Assembly (NCBI RefSeq): GCF_012999535.1
Contig: NZ_JABBWV010000002.1
Span: 496,001-560,000, forward strand
DNA: 64,000 nt
Source: Microbispora sp. H11081
GTDB taxonomy: Bacteria; Actinomycetota; Actinomycetes; Streptosporangiales; Streptosporangiaceae
Direction: 5' to 3'
Shown here one piece after another: positions 1 to 8,196 of the stretch. The notes beneath the pieces are model-generated. The model worked only from the letters and a program-made list of their open reading frames with translations, was not told the origin of the DNA and made no database searches. Position 1 is the stretch's first letter; every line of letters starts with the position of its first letter. The position numbers and the translations under genes are program-made.

Positions 1-2007
1 ACCCTCGCCGTCGTCAGGGACGACCGCTGGGGCCGCACGTACGAGGGCTACTCTGAGGACCCCCGCGTCACCCGCGCGTACGGCTACGAGGTCGTGCGCG
101 GCCTCCAGGGCGGCGGCCCACGCGGGCTGGGCGAGCGGGGCGTGATCGCGACGGCCAAGCACTTCATCGGCGACGGCGGCACGCTCAAGGGGCAGGACCA
201 GGGGGTCAACCCCTCGTCCGAGGCCGACATGGTCGACATCCACGGCCAGGGCTACTACGGCGCGCTCGCCGCCGGGGCGCAGACCGTCATGGCGTCCTTC
301 AACAGCTGGACCAACGAGGACCTCGGCATCACCGAGGGCAAGGTGCACGGCAGCGAGAAACTGCTCACCGAGGTGCTCAAGCGGAAGATGGGCTTCGACG
401 GCGTGGTCGTCGCCGACTGGAACGGCATCGGTCAGGTCGCCGGCTGCACGAACTCGAACTGCGCCCGGGCGATCAACGCCGGCATCGACGTGGTGATGGT
501 GCCCAACGACTGGAAGGCGTTCGTCTCCACCACGATCGCCCAGGTCGAGGCGGGGGAGATCCCGAGGTCCCGGATCGACGACGCCGTGACGCGCATCCTG
601 CGGGTGAAGCTGCGGGCGGGCCTGTTCGACGCGCCCAAGCCCTCCGCGCGCCCCGGCGCGGGCTCGGCGAAGGCCCTGCAGGCGCGGGCGCTGGCCAGGA
701 AGGCGGTGCGGGAGTCGCAGGTCCTGCTGAAGAACGACCGCAAGGTCCTCCCGCTGTCCCCCCGGTCGAAGGTGCTGGTGGTCGGCAAGAGCGCCGACAG
801 CATGCAGAACCAGGCCGGCGGCTGGACCCTCACCTGGCAGGGCACGGGCAACACCAACGCCGACTTCCCGAACGGCACGACCATCCTGGGCGGCCTGCGG
901 GAGGTCCTCGGCGCGGACCAGGTGACCTTCAGCGAGACGGCCGACGGCGTGGACCCCGGCGCGTACGACGCGGTGATCGCCGTGATCGGCGAGACGCCGT
1001 ACGCCGAGGGCGTGGGCGACCTCGCCCGCCGTTCGCTGGAGGCCGCCGTCCTCTACCCCGGCGACCTCGCGGTGCTCGACAAGGTGTCCGGCAAGGGCGC
1101 GCCGGTCGTCACCGTCTACGTCACGGGCCGCCCGCTGCACGTGAACAAGGAGCTCAACCGGTCGGACGCGTTCGTGGTCGCCTGGCTGCCCGGCACCGAG
1201 GGCGGCGGTGTGGCCGACCTGCTGGTCAGGAGCCGTGACAGCGGCCCCGGCTACACGGGCACGCTGTCGTACTCGTGGCCGAGGAGCGCCTGCCAGACGC
1301 CGCTGAATCCCGGGCAGGAGGGCTACGACCCGCTCTTCCCGCTGGGCTACGGCCTGCGTTACGGGCAGACCGGGGCGGTCGGCGCGCTCGACGAGACCTC
1401 GCCCGGGCCTGGCTGCTCCGGCACGGGCGGCGGCGGCACCGCGACGGAGGACCTGGAGGTCTACAACCGTCAGGACGTGGCGCCGTACAGGAGCTACATC
1501 GGCTCGGCCGAGAACTGGGGCGGCACGGAGATCGGCGTTGACGGCGAGGCGGCGCACGCGGAGATCGCGGTCGTCCCGTCGGACGTCACCGTGCAGGGCG
1601 ACGGGCTGAAGGCGACCTGGAACGGCGCGGGGGCGGCGCAGCTCTACATGCAGGACCCCGCGGGCGGCAGCGACCTGCGCGGCTACCTGAACGCCGGCGC
1701 GGCGCTGGTCTTCGACACGATCGTCCACCAGCCGCCGGCGGCCCGCACGGTGATCAGCGCGCACTGCGTCTACCCGTGCCTCGCCGAGGTCGTGGCGACG
1801 TCGCTGTTCCAGGGGCTGCCCGTGGGCACGAAGGCGACCGTCAAGATCCCGGTGTCCTGCTTCTCGCCTAACCTGGACTTCGAGAACGTCAACACGCCGT
1901 TCCTCGTCTACACCGACGGCGCGTTCTCCGCCTCGTTCGCGAACGTCCGGTGGGTGCCGGGCGCGGCCGGGGACACCGACGCCCGAAACTGCGCGGACCT
2001 GACATAG
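1..2007 (+). CDS. GH3 beta-glucosidase, 5' end outside window
   Basis: Glycoside hydrolase family 3 enzyme that releases glucose (or a similar sugar) from beta-glucans or glucosides. The frame is open from base 1 (DDRWGRTYEGYSEDP, typical of the family), so the gene starts upstream; the GTG at 94 is only internal. Seen: KHFIGDGG (about 155-178), the nucleophile motif VVADWNG with its Asp codon at 415-417, then the alpha/beta sandwich domain (LLKNDRKVLPL) and a C-terminal extension from about 1450 onward resembling the beta-sandwich tail of ExoP-type exo-glucan hydrolases. The order GH3-N, GH3-C, extra C-terminal domain fits secreted ExoP-like enzymes. Whether a signal peptide is present cannot be judged. 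A strong hairpin follows the stop. The exact sugar specificity is unknown. Confidence 0.9.
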   Translation, partial: TLAVVRDDRWGRTYEGYSEDPRVTRAYGYEVVRGLQGGGPRGLGERGVIATAKHFIGDGGTLKGQDQGVNPSSEADMVDIHGQGYYGALAAGAQTVMASFNSWTNEDLGITEGKVHGSEKLLTEVLKRKMGFDGVVVADWNGIGQVAGCTNSNCARAINAGIDVVMVPNDWKAFVSTTIAQVEAGEIPRSRIDDAVTRILRVKLRAGLFDAPKPSARPGAGSAKALQARALARKAVRESQVLLKNDRKVLPLSPRSKVLVVGKSADSMQNQAGGWTLTWQGTGNTNADFPNGTTILGGLREVLGADQVTFSETADGVDPGAYDAVIAVIGETPYAEGVGDLARRSLEAAVLYPGDLAVLDKVSGKGAPVVTVYVTGRPLHVNKELNRSDAFVVAWLPGTEGGGVADLLVRSRDSGPGYTGTLSYSWPRSACQTPLNPGQEGYDPLFPLGYGLRYGQTGAVGALDETSPGPGCSGTGGGGTATEDLEVYNRQDVAPYRSYIGSAENWGGTEIGVDGEAAHAEIAVVPSDVTVQGDGLKATWNGAGAAQLYMQDPAGGSDLRGYLNAGAALVFDTIVHQPPAARTVISAHCVYPCLAEVVATSLFQGLPVGTKATVKIPVSCFSPNLDFENVNTPFLVYTDGAFSASFANVRWVPGAAGDTDARNCADLT

Positions 2008-2013
2008 CGGCAC

Positions 2014-2060
2014 GTGAGCGCCCCCTGAGGCCGTGCGGTCCAGGGGGCGCTCACGATTTT
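2014..2060 (+). terminator. Intrinsic terminator after GH3 gene
   Basis: A perfect 14-bp inverted repeat (2014-2027 with 2041-2054, 13-nt loop) is followed by GATTTT. It starts six bases after the GH3 stop, so it probably ends that transcript. Confidence 0.8.
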
Positions 2061-2075
2061 CCAAGATTGACACAG

Positions 2076-2087
2076 TAGCCTGACCGG
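2076..2087 (+). promoter_or_regulatory. Putative leaderless -10 box
   Basis: TAGCCT at 2076-2081 lies six bases before the ATG at 2088, and no Shine-Dalgarno sequence is present. This fits the TAnnnT-N6/7-start arrangement of actinobacterial leaderless transcripts. No convincing -35 is visible. Confidence 0.4.
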
Positions 2088-3563
2088 ATGTCCGTCGATG
2101 TTGTGGAAAGGCGCCGGAGCGAGATCGGGCAGGAGGCTCCACCTCCCGCCCGGCCCCGGCCGTCGTCCCCGGCGCCGCGGCAGGGGTGGCTGGACGCGCT
2201 GCGCGGCCTCGCCGCGGTCGTCGTGGTGTTCGAGCACTGCCTGGACGCGCTGTTCCCCGAGGTGCGCGCCGGCGTCAGCCCGTGGTTCAACTTCGGCCAG
2301 TACGGCGTGCTGGTGTTCTTCCTCGTCAGCGGATACGTGGTGCCGGTCTCGCTGGAGCGGCGCGGCAGCGTCGGCGGGTTCTGGATCAACCGCGTCTTCC
2401 GCCTCTATCCCCTGTGGCTGGTCGCGGCGGCGGCGGGCACGGTGTTCGCCGTCGTGGGCGTGTACTCCCGGCTGCCGCCCAGGGTGGCGGACGACCCGGG
2501 CACCGCGCTCCTCGCGCACCTGACGATGCTGCAGGACTTCCTCCAGGTGGACGGCGTCGTCAACGTCTTCTGGACGCTGTCGTACGAGATGGTCTTCTAC
2601 CTGCTCGTGACGGCGATGTTCGTGGCCGGCGCGCACCGCGCGAGCACGACCGGCATGCTCGGCTTCGCCGTGGCGGCCGTCACCGTGGGGGGCCTGCTGC
2701 CCGCGGGCGCGCTGTCGCGCGGCGCGGGCACCGCCCAGGTCGTGGTGATCACGGTGGTCGTCCTGCTCGCGGCGGCCGTGTCGGTCGCGGCGGGCGGCCG
2801 GGCGCGGGTGTTCGGCACCGTGGGGGCGGCCGTGCTGGCTCTCGTGCTGCTCGGCGTCAACAGCCGCATCGGGGCGTGGCAGAGTCTCGCCATCCTCGCC
2901 ACGATGTTCGCCGGCACCGTGCTCTACCGGCTCGACCAGGGGCGGCGTCGCAGGGGGACGACCTGGGCGCTGGCCTGCGTGCCGTTCGCGTCCGTCGCGG
3001 CCGCGTGGGCGTTCGGCCCCGGCTGGGGCATGCCCGGCGACCAGGCGCTGGCGTTCACCCGGGGCTGGTCCACCGCCGTCGCCGCGGCGTGGGCGACGTT
3101 CCTGGCCGCCCGTCTCCTGCGGAGCAGGCCGATGCCCCGCGTCCTCGTGTGGCTCGGCCTGGTCAGCTACTCCGTCTACCTGCTGCATCCGCTCGCCGTG
3201 CAGGTGCTCAGGCGGCTCACCATGGACCCGGGCCGGTTCTCCCTGGTGGAACGGCTGGCCATGGGCGTCCTGCTGCTGGCGGTGGTGCTCGCCTGCGCCG
3301 CGCTGACCCACCGGTTCGTGGAGCGTCCGGCCCAGTCCCTGGGCCGCCGCCTGTCACGTGCGGCGCACGCCATGTCCTCGCGCCCGCCCGGCCGGGGGCC
3401 CGAGCCTGCCCGCGCCCAGCAGGATCGCCAGCAGCAAGGCGGTGACCAGCGCGAACGAGGCGGGGAGCCCGGCCTGGGCGGCGATCGCGCCGATCGCGCC
3501 CGGCGCGAAGAAACCCGACGTGTAGCTGACGGTGGCCGCTCCGGCGACGCCCTCGCTCGGTGA
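2088..3563 (+). CDS. Acyltransferase 3 family membrane protein
   Basis: Integral membrane O-acyltransferase (OafA/WecH type) that would move an acyl group onto a cell-surface or exported saccharide. Seen: the start of the fold, WLDALRGLAAVVVVFEHCLD (residues about 34-53), with the usual catalytic-type His; about ten hydrophobic segments; and the end of the fold at SYSVYLLHP and THRFVERPAQ (about 405-420). The last 70 residues or so are Arg/Gln-rich, unlike the rest, and lie antisense to the next gene, so the true domain ends near 3350 although the frame stays open to 3563. No SD precedes the ATG; a TAGCCT box six bases upstream suggests leaderless translation. The acceptor is unknown. Confidence 0.85.
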   Translation: MSVDVVERRRSEIGQEAPPPARPRPSSPAPRQGWLDALRGLAAVVVVFEHCLDALFPEVRAGVSPWFNFGQYGVLVFFLVSGYVVPVSLERRGSVGGFWINRVFRLYPLWLVAAAAGTVFAVVGVYSRLPPRVADDPGTALLAHLTMLQDFLQVDGVVNVFWTLSYEMVFYLLVTAMFVAGAHRASTTGMLGFAVAAVTVGGLLPAGALSRGAGTAQVVVITVVVLLAAAVSVAAGGRARVFGTVGAAVLALVLLGVNSRIGAWQSLAILATMFAGTVLYRLDQGRRRRGTTWALACVPFASVAAAWAFGPGWGMPGDQALAFTRGWSTAVAAAWATFLAARLLRSRPMPRVLVWLGLVSYSVYLLHPLAVQVLRRLTMDPGRFSLVERLAMGVLLLAVVLACAALTHRFVERPAQSLGRRLSRAAHAMSSRPPGRGPEPARAQQDRQQQGGDQRERGGEPGLGGDRADRARREETRRVADGGRSGDALAR

Positions 3564-4538
3564 GGCGGCGGCGTTTCCCGCCGCCGCGAACACCAGCGGG
3601 ACGACCACCGCGATCCCGACGCCGATCAGCATGAACCCGGCCGTGGCCGGCACCGGGGTGCGGGAGACCACGACGAGCAGCCCGCCGAGCGACGCCAGCG
3701 CCGCGCCGCCGCGCACGGTCGCGACAGGACCCAGCCGCCGCACCACCGCGTCGCCGCAGAACCGCCCCACGGCCATCATGCAGGCGAAGGCCGTGTACGC
3801 CGCGGCGCCCACCGCCTGGGACGCGCCGGCGACCTCGCGGAGATAGACGGCGCACCAGTCCTGGGCGGCGCCCTCGCCGAACACCGCGCAGAAGCCCACC
3901 AGCCCGATGAGCAGCACCCCACGTGACGGCAGCACGAAGTGGGGCGGCGCCGGCTCGTCCCCGGCCGCCCGCACGTCGAGCAGCAGCGGCCCCACGGCCA
4001 GGGCCACGAGGAACAGCACGACCGCGGCCCCGGCGAGATGGAGCCGGGCGTCGACGCCCGCGCTCGCGGCCAGCGTGCCCACCGCGCCGCCCGCCAGCGT
4101 GCCCAGACTCCACGTCCCGTGCAGCCCGGACATGATCGACCGGCCGAGCCGCTGCTCGGCCACCACCCCCTGGGCGTTCATCGCGACGTCGGCCACGCCC
4201 GCCACCGCGCCGTACACCAGGAGCGCCGCGAACAGCAGGGGGAGATCCGGAGCCAGCGGGGGCAGGACGAGGACCAGGCACCACAGGCCGATGGAGACGC
4301 GCGTCACGGCCCGCCCGCCGAAGCGGTGCGTGAGGCGGCCCGCGGTCGGCATCGCGAGGATCGAGCCGGCGGCGGGCGCGAGCAGGGCGAGCCCGAGGGC
4401 GCCGGGCCCGGCCCCGACGTGGTCCTGGATCCAGGGGATGCGGGAGGCGAAGCCGCCGGTCACGGCCCCGTGCAGGGCGAAGACGACCGACACCGCGAAT
4501 CTGGCCCGTTTCAGCTCCCGAAGATCCACGACCAACAC
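3354..4538 (-). CDS. MFS transporter (FucP/YbjJ-like)
   Basis: Twelve-helix major facilitator carrier, 394 residues. The start is the GTG at 4538 (VLVVDLRELKRARFAVSVVF), preceded by GGAGG seven bases upstream; a frame open further upstream has no transporter character. Helix pattern, the RLTHRFGGRAVTR loop between TM2 and TM3 and the internal repeat near PVATVRGGAAL resemble the YbjJ/inner-membrane MFS group. Substrate unknown. It is convergent with the acyltransferase, with a 210-bp overlap of the two frames, and divergent from the VWA lipoprotein at 4707. Confidence 0.85.
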   Translation of the reverse strand: MLVVDLRELKRARFAVSVVFALHGAVTGGFASRIPWIQDHVGAGPGALGLALLAPAAGSILAMPTAGRLTHRFGGRAVTRVSIGLWCLVLVLPPLAPDLPLLFAALLVYGAVAGVADVAMNAQGVVAEQRLGRSIMSGLHGTWSLGTLAGGAVGTLAASAGVDARLHLAGAAVVLFLVALAVGPLLLDVRAAGDEPAPPHFVLPSRGVLLIGLVGFCAVFGEGAAQDWCAVYLREVAGASQAVGAAAYTAFACMMAVGRFCGDAVVRRLGPVATVRGGAALASLGGLLVVVSRTPVPATAGFMLIGVGIAVVVPLVFAAAGNAAASPSEGVAGAATVSYTSGFFAPGAIGAIAAQAGLPASFALVTALLLAILLGAGRLGPPAGRARGHGVRRT

Positions 4539-4706
4539 GGTATGTCCTCCTGGGACGGCTCCGGGAGTGTGACCCCTGAGGCAGGGGTGACGTACCGGGC
4601 CTCGATGATCACGAGCGGGGAACGGTTCGCCCTCACTTGGATGACCGAGGCGGCGCACGGCCGTCCGTGGTCCGTCCCAGAGGGTGGACCTACCTCGGAG
4701 GCGCCC

Positions 4707-6206
4707 ATGAAGAAGTCCAGCCCGATCCTCGCGGTTCTGACCATGATCGCCCTGCTGTTCGCCACCGCCTGTGCCGTCGGGCCGGTCGCGCCGGACGCCG
4801 GGGCGAGAGCGCCGGCCGCTCCCCGGGGATTCCCGGACTCGGCCCGGCACGACGACACCGGCGCGGAGATGCCCTCACTCGACAGGGAAGAGGGCGAGCA
4901 CCGCGCGGAGGAGCCCTCGACCTTCGCCCTCGACGTCGACACGGCCTCCTACGGCTACGCCCGCCGTGCCCTGCGGGAGGGGCGCCTGCCGGAACCGGGG
5001 CAGGTGCGTACGGAGGAGTTCGTCAACGCCTTCCGCCAGGACTACGCGGAGCCGGACGGCGACGGCTTCGCCGTCCACCTCGACGGGGCCAGGCTGCCCG
5101 GGGAACAGGCGGCGCTGCTCCGCGTCGGCCTGCAGACCCGCGAGCCGGACGCGGCGGTGCGGCGGCCCGTCAGCCTGACATTCGTGGTCGACGTCTCCGG
5201 GTCGATGGCCGAGCCGGGCAGGCTCGACCTCGTGCGCCGGGCGCTGCACACGCTCGTCGACCAGCTCGTGCCCGGCGACCAGGTGTCCATCGTGTCCTTC
5301 CGCGAAACGGCTCACGTGGTCGCGGAGACGACGGCGGTCACCTACCGGTCCGAGCTGCACGAGGCCGTCGACATGCTCGGCGCCGGCGGATCGACCAACC
5401 TGTCGGACGGCCTGGAGACCGGCTTCCGCCTGGCGGCCGGCGCCTTCCGCGAGGACGTCACCAACCGCGTCGTCCTGCTCTCCGACGGCCTGGCCAACAC
5501 CGGCGAGACCGCCTGGCGGGCGATCCTCGACCGGGTGAGCGAGTACGCGGGGAAGAAGATCACCCTCCTGTGCGTGGGCGTCGGCCGCGAGTACGGCGAC
5601 GAGCTCATGGAGCAGCTCGCGGACAGGGGCGACGGCGCGGCCGTGTACGTCTCCACGGAGGACGAGGTGCGCAAGGCCTTCACAGAACGGCTCACCACCA
5701 CGCTGGAGGTGCGCGCCCGGGACGCCAAGGCGCAGGTCTCCTTCAACCCGTCGGCGGTCGAGTCGTACTCGCTCCTCGGCTACGAGGACCGCGCGCTGGC
5801 CTCGGAGGACTTCCGTGACGACAGCAAGGACGGCGGAGAGATCGGTCCCGGTCACTCGGTGACAGCGCTCTACCGGGTACGCCTGCGCCCGGGCGCGGAC
5901 GGCCGGCTCGCCACCGCCACCGTGCGCTGGCTGGACCCAGACACCCGCCGGCCGTCCGAGGCGGACCGGAGCGTCGACGTGTTCGCGCTGGCCCCGGCCC
6001 TGTGGGGGAGCGCCTCCGTCCGGCTCCAGGTCGACGCCGTGGCCGCCGATCTCGCCGGGCATCTGCGCGGCCGGGGGTCCGGGAAAGGCGGGACCTGGAG
6101 CCTCGCCGAGCTGATCGACCAGGCCGACCGCCTGGCGGCGCGGACCGATGACCCGGCCGTGACCGAGCTGGTCACACTGCTGCGCACTACCCGCGACCTG
6201 GGCTGA
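4707..6206 (+). CDS. VWA-domain lipoprotein (YfbK-like)
   Basis: Secreted, lipid-anchored von Willebrand factor A protein of 499 residues. The ATG at 4707 begins a short basic n-region, a hydrophobic core and a lipobox-like FATAC, so Cys23 is the likely lipidated residue. Domains in order: VWA N-terminal region (FALDVDTASYGYARRALREG, about 70-90), VWA with an intact MIDAS motif D162-x-S164-x-S166, and a DUF3520-type C-terminal region (about 350-470). This is the layout of YfbK and bacterial proteins called Ca-activated chloride channel homologues, which are not channels but probably metal-dependent adhesion or assembly scaffolds. It stands alone between a divergent MFS gene and a strong terminator. 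Confidence 0.88.
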   Translation: MKKSSPILAVLTMIALLFATACAVGPVAPDAGARAPAAPRGFPDSARHDDTGAEMPSLDREEGEHRAEEPSTFALDVDTASYGYARRALREGRLPEPGQVRTEEFVNAFRQDYAEPDGDGFAVHLDGARLPGEQAALLRVGLQTREPDAAVRRPVSLTFVVDVSGSMAEPGRLDLVRRALHTLVDQLVPGDQVSIVSFRETAHVVAETTAVTYRSELHEAVDMLGAGGSTNLSDGLETGFRLAAGAFREDVTNRVVLLSDGLANTGETAWRAILDRVSEYAGKKITLLCVGVGREYGDELMEQLADRGDGAAVYVSTEDEVRKAFTERLTTTLEVRARDAKAQVSFNPSAVESYSLLGYEDRALASEDFRDDSKDGGEIGPGHSVTALYRVRLRPGADGRLATATVRWLDPDTRRPSEADRSVDVFALAPALWGSASVRLQVDAVAADLAGHLRGRGSGKGGTWSLAELIDQADRLAARTDDPAVTELVTLLRTTRDLG

Positions 6207-6231
6207 CGTCCCGTACGAGGACGGCGGCGCG

Positions 6232-6270
6232 CGGCCCGGTGCGCCCTGGAGCCCAGGGCGCACCGGGCCG
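6232..6270 (+). terminator. Long perfect hairpin terminator
   Basis: An 18-bp perfect inverted repeat with a 3-nt loop (6232-6249, 6253-6270) 25 bp after the VWA gene. There is no U-tract, which is common for actinomycete terminators. Confidence 0.75.
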
Positions 6271-6348
6271 GGTGCCGGGGGCGGCGTTCGGGGTAAGGGC
6301 GGAAAGACCATAGGGTCGTCCCGTGCACAGTCGCCCCGTCAGGAGCGA

Positions 6349-6372
6349 GACCAGGAGCAGGACCAGGAGCAG
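6349..6372 (+). repeat. 12-bp tandem repeat in helicase leader
   Basis: GACCAGGAGCAG occurs twice in tandem immediately before the helicase start, with a third, imperfect copy just upstream. Each copy carries an AGGAG ribosome-binding core; the last is correctly placed for the ATG at 6376. Confidence 0.7.
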
Positions 6373-6375
6373 GAC

Positions 6376-8091
6376 ATGGCCGTGAACGAGATCGACGACG
6401 AAGCCGGATTCGCGGACCTGGCACTGGGCCCAGAGCTCCTGAAGGCCCTGTCCGGCCTGGGCTACGAGGAACCCACGCCGATCCAGCGTGAGGCGATCCC
6501 GCCGTTGCTGGAGGGCCGCGACCTGCTCGGCCAGGCCGCGACCGGCACGGGCAAGACGGCCGCGTTCGCCCTGCCCATGCTCCAGCGGCTGCACAGCGGC
6601 CACCCGCTGGGCGAGGAGGGCGGAAGCGTGGAGCCGGCCGGGCTCGTGCTCGTGCCGACCCGTGAGCTGGCCGTCCAGGTCTCGGAGGCCATGCACCGCT
6701 ACGGCCGCGACCTCGGCACGCGGGTGCTGCCCATCTACGGCGGCCAGCCGATCGGGCGGCAGTTGCGGGCGCTGGAGCGCGGCGTGGACGTCGTCGTCGC
6801 CACGCCTGGACGGGCGCTCGACCACATCGGCAGGGGCACCCTGCCACTGAAGAGCCTGCGGATGGTCGTCCTCGACGAGGCCGACGAGATGCTCGACATG
6901 GGCTTCGCCGACGACATCGAGGCGATCCTCCAGGACACCCCCGAGCAGCGGCAGACCGTGCTGTTCTCCGCCACCATGCCGCCGCGCATCGACGGGATCG
7001 CCCGCCGCCACCTGCGCGAGCCGGTGCGGATCAGGATCGAGCGGGAGGCGCCCGCCGCCGGCGAGGCGCCGCTCATCCGGCAGAGCGCCTACATCGTCTC
7101 CCGGGCCTACAAGCCGGCGGCGCTGGGCCGGGTGCTCGACGTGGAGGCCCCCACCGCGGCGATCGTGTTCTGCCGCACCCGCGAGGAGGTCGACCAGCTC
7201 ACCGAGACCATGAACGGCCGGGGCTACCGCGCCGAGGCCCTGCACGGCGGCATGGGGCAGGAGCAGCGCGACCGGGTCATGAGCAGGCTGCGCAGCGGGA
7301 CCGCCGACCTGCTCGTCGCGACCGACGTGGCCGCCCGCGGCCTCGACATCGAGCAGCTCACCCACGTCATCAACTACGACGTGCCGTCCGCCCCGGAGTC
7401 GTACGTCCACCGCATCGGCCGGGTGGGCCGGGCCGGACGCGAGGGCGTCGCGATCACGCTCGCCGAGCCGCGCGAGCACCGGATGCTCAAGACCATCGAG
7501 CGCGTCACCCGCAGCAGGATCGCGGTCGAGAAGGTGCCGACGGTCGCCGACCTGCGCGCCCGGCGGCTGGAGCTGACCCGCGCCGCGCTGCAGGAGAGCC
7601 TGATGGAGGACGGCGACCTCGACCGCTTCCGCGTGGTGGTGGAGACGCTGGCCGACGAGTTCGACCTGGTCGCCATCGCGCTCGCGGCGGTCAAGCTCGC
7701 GCACGAGTCCACCGGCGCCGCCGCCGACGAGGAGGAGATCCCCGAGATCGCGCCGCGCGCCCAGCGGCCCGAGCGCGGGCCGCGCGACGACAGGCAGGGC
7801 CGCGACGACCGGCGCGGGCGGCGCGCCGGCGGCCCGATGAGCCGCGTCTTCGTCGGCGCGGGCCGCACCGCCGGCGTGCGCCCCCAGGACATCGTCGGCG
7901 CGATCACCGGGGAGACCCGGGTCAGCGGGCGGGAGATCGGGGCGATCGAGATCGCCGACCGGTTCACCCTGGTCGAGATCCCCGACGGGGCCGTGGACGA
8001 GGTGGTCGCGGCGCTGCGCCGCACCACCATCAAGGGCAAGAGGCCGATCGTGCGGAGGGACCGCGACGACGCCCCGCGCGGCCGTCGCTGA
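6376..8091 (+). CDS. DEAD-box ATP-dependent RNA helicase
   Basis: ATP-dependent RNA-unwinding protein, 571 residues, of the DeaD/CsdA group involved in ribosome assembly and mRNA turnover, often in the cold. Seen in order: Q motif PTPIQ (about 35-39), Walker A ATGTGKT (55-61), PTRELA, TPGR, DEAD (167-170), SAT, ATDVAARGLD and HRIGRVGRAGR (about 350-360). A charged linker rich in Arg/Asp (about 455-490) leads to a C-terminal DbpA/CsdA-type RNA-binding domain (RVFVGAGRTAGVRPQDIVGAI onward) and a basic tail. All catalytic motifs are intact. The last AGGAG copy of the leader repeat sets the start. Monocistronic. Confidence 0.95.
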   Translation: MAVNEIDDEAGFADLALGPELLKALSGLGYEEPTPIQREAIPPLLEGRDLLGQAATGTGKTAAFALPMLQRLHSGHPLGEEGGSVEPAGLVLVPTRELAVQVSEAMHRYGRDLGTRVLPIYGGQPIGRQLRALERGVDVVVATPGRALDHIGRGTLPLKSLRMVVLDEADEMLDMGFADDIEAILQDTPEQRQTVLFSATMPPRIDGIARRHLREPVRIRIEREAPAAGEAPLIRQSAYIVSRAYKPAALGRVLDVEAPTAAIVFCRTREEVDQLTETMNGRGYRAEALHGGMGQEQRDRVMSRLRSGTADLLVATDVAARGLDIEQLTHVINYDVPSAPESYVHRIGRVGRAGREGVAITLAEPREHRMLKTIERVTRSRIAVEKVPTVADLRARRLELTRAALQESLMEDGDLDRFRVVVETLADEFDLVAIALAAVKLAHESTGAAADEEEIPEIAPRAQRPERGPRDDRQGRDDRRGRRAGGPMSRVFVGAGRTAGVRPQDIVGAITGETRVSGREIGAIEIADRFTLVEIPDGAVDEVVAALRRTTIKGKRPIVRRDRDDAPRGRR

Positions 8092-8178
8092 CCATCCCCG
8101 AGGCGCGCCGCCGGAGCCGGGCGGCCGCCGCTCCCGCGTACGGCCGTCCTCCCGGGGCCATGCGGTCCCGGTTGGGAC

Positions 8179-8196
8179 GGCCGCGCGGACGCGGCC
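8179..8196. terminator. Small hairpin between convergent genes
   Basis: A 7-bp perfect GC stem with a CGGA loop directly abuts the stop codon of the GH39 gene, between it and the convergent helicase gene. It may serve both; the stem is short. Confidence 0.35.

Noticed and set aside
94-96. GTG as start of the first GH3 gene
   Set aside because: The frame is open and conserved back to base 1 with GH3 sequence, so the start is outside the window.
1908-3311. Long open frame on the minus strand rich in His, Arg, Gln and Glu
   Set aside because: Antisense to the acyltransferase; composition is typical of shadow frames in GC-rich DNA and no domain is visible. The same holds for 2186-3445 (+), 4875-6311 (-), 6187-7704 (-), 10741-12777 (+), 31452-33137 (-), 35502-37463 (-) and 46780-48012 (-).
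4539-4850. N-terminal extension of the MFS transporter
   Set aside because: The extra 104 residues are Arg/Gly-rich, have no helix pattern and cover the divergent promoter; GGAGG sits properly before GTG 4538.
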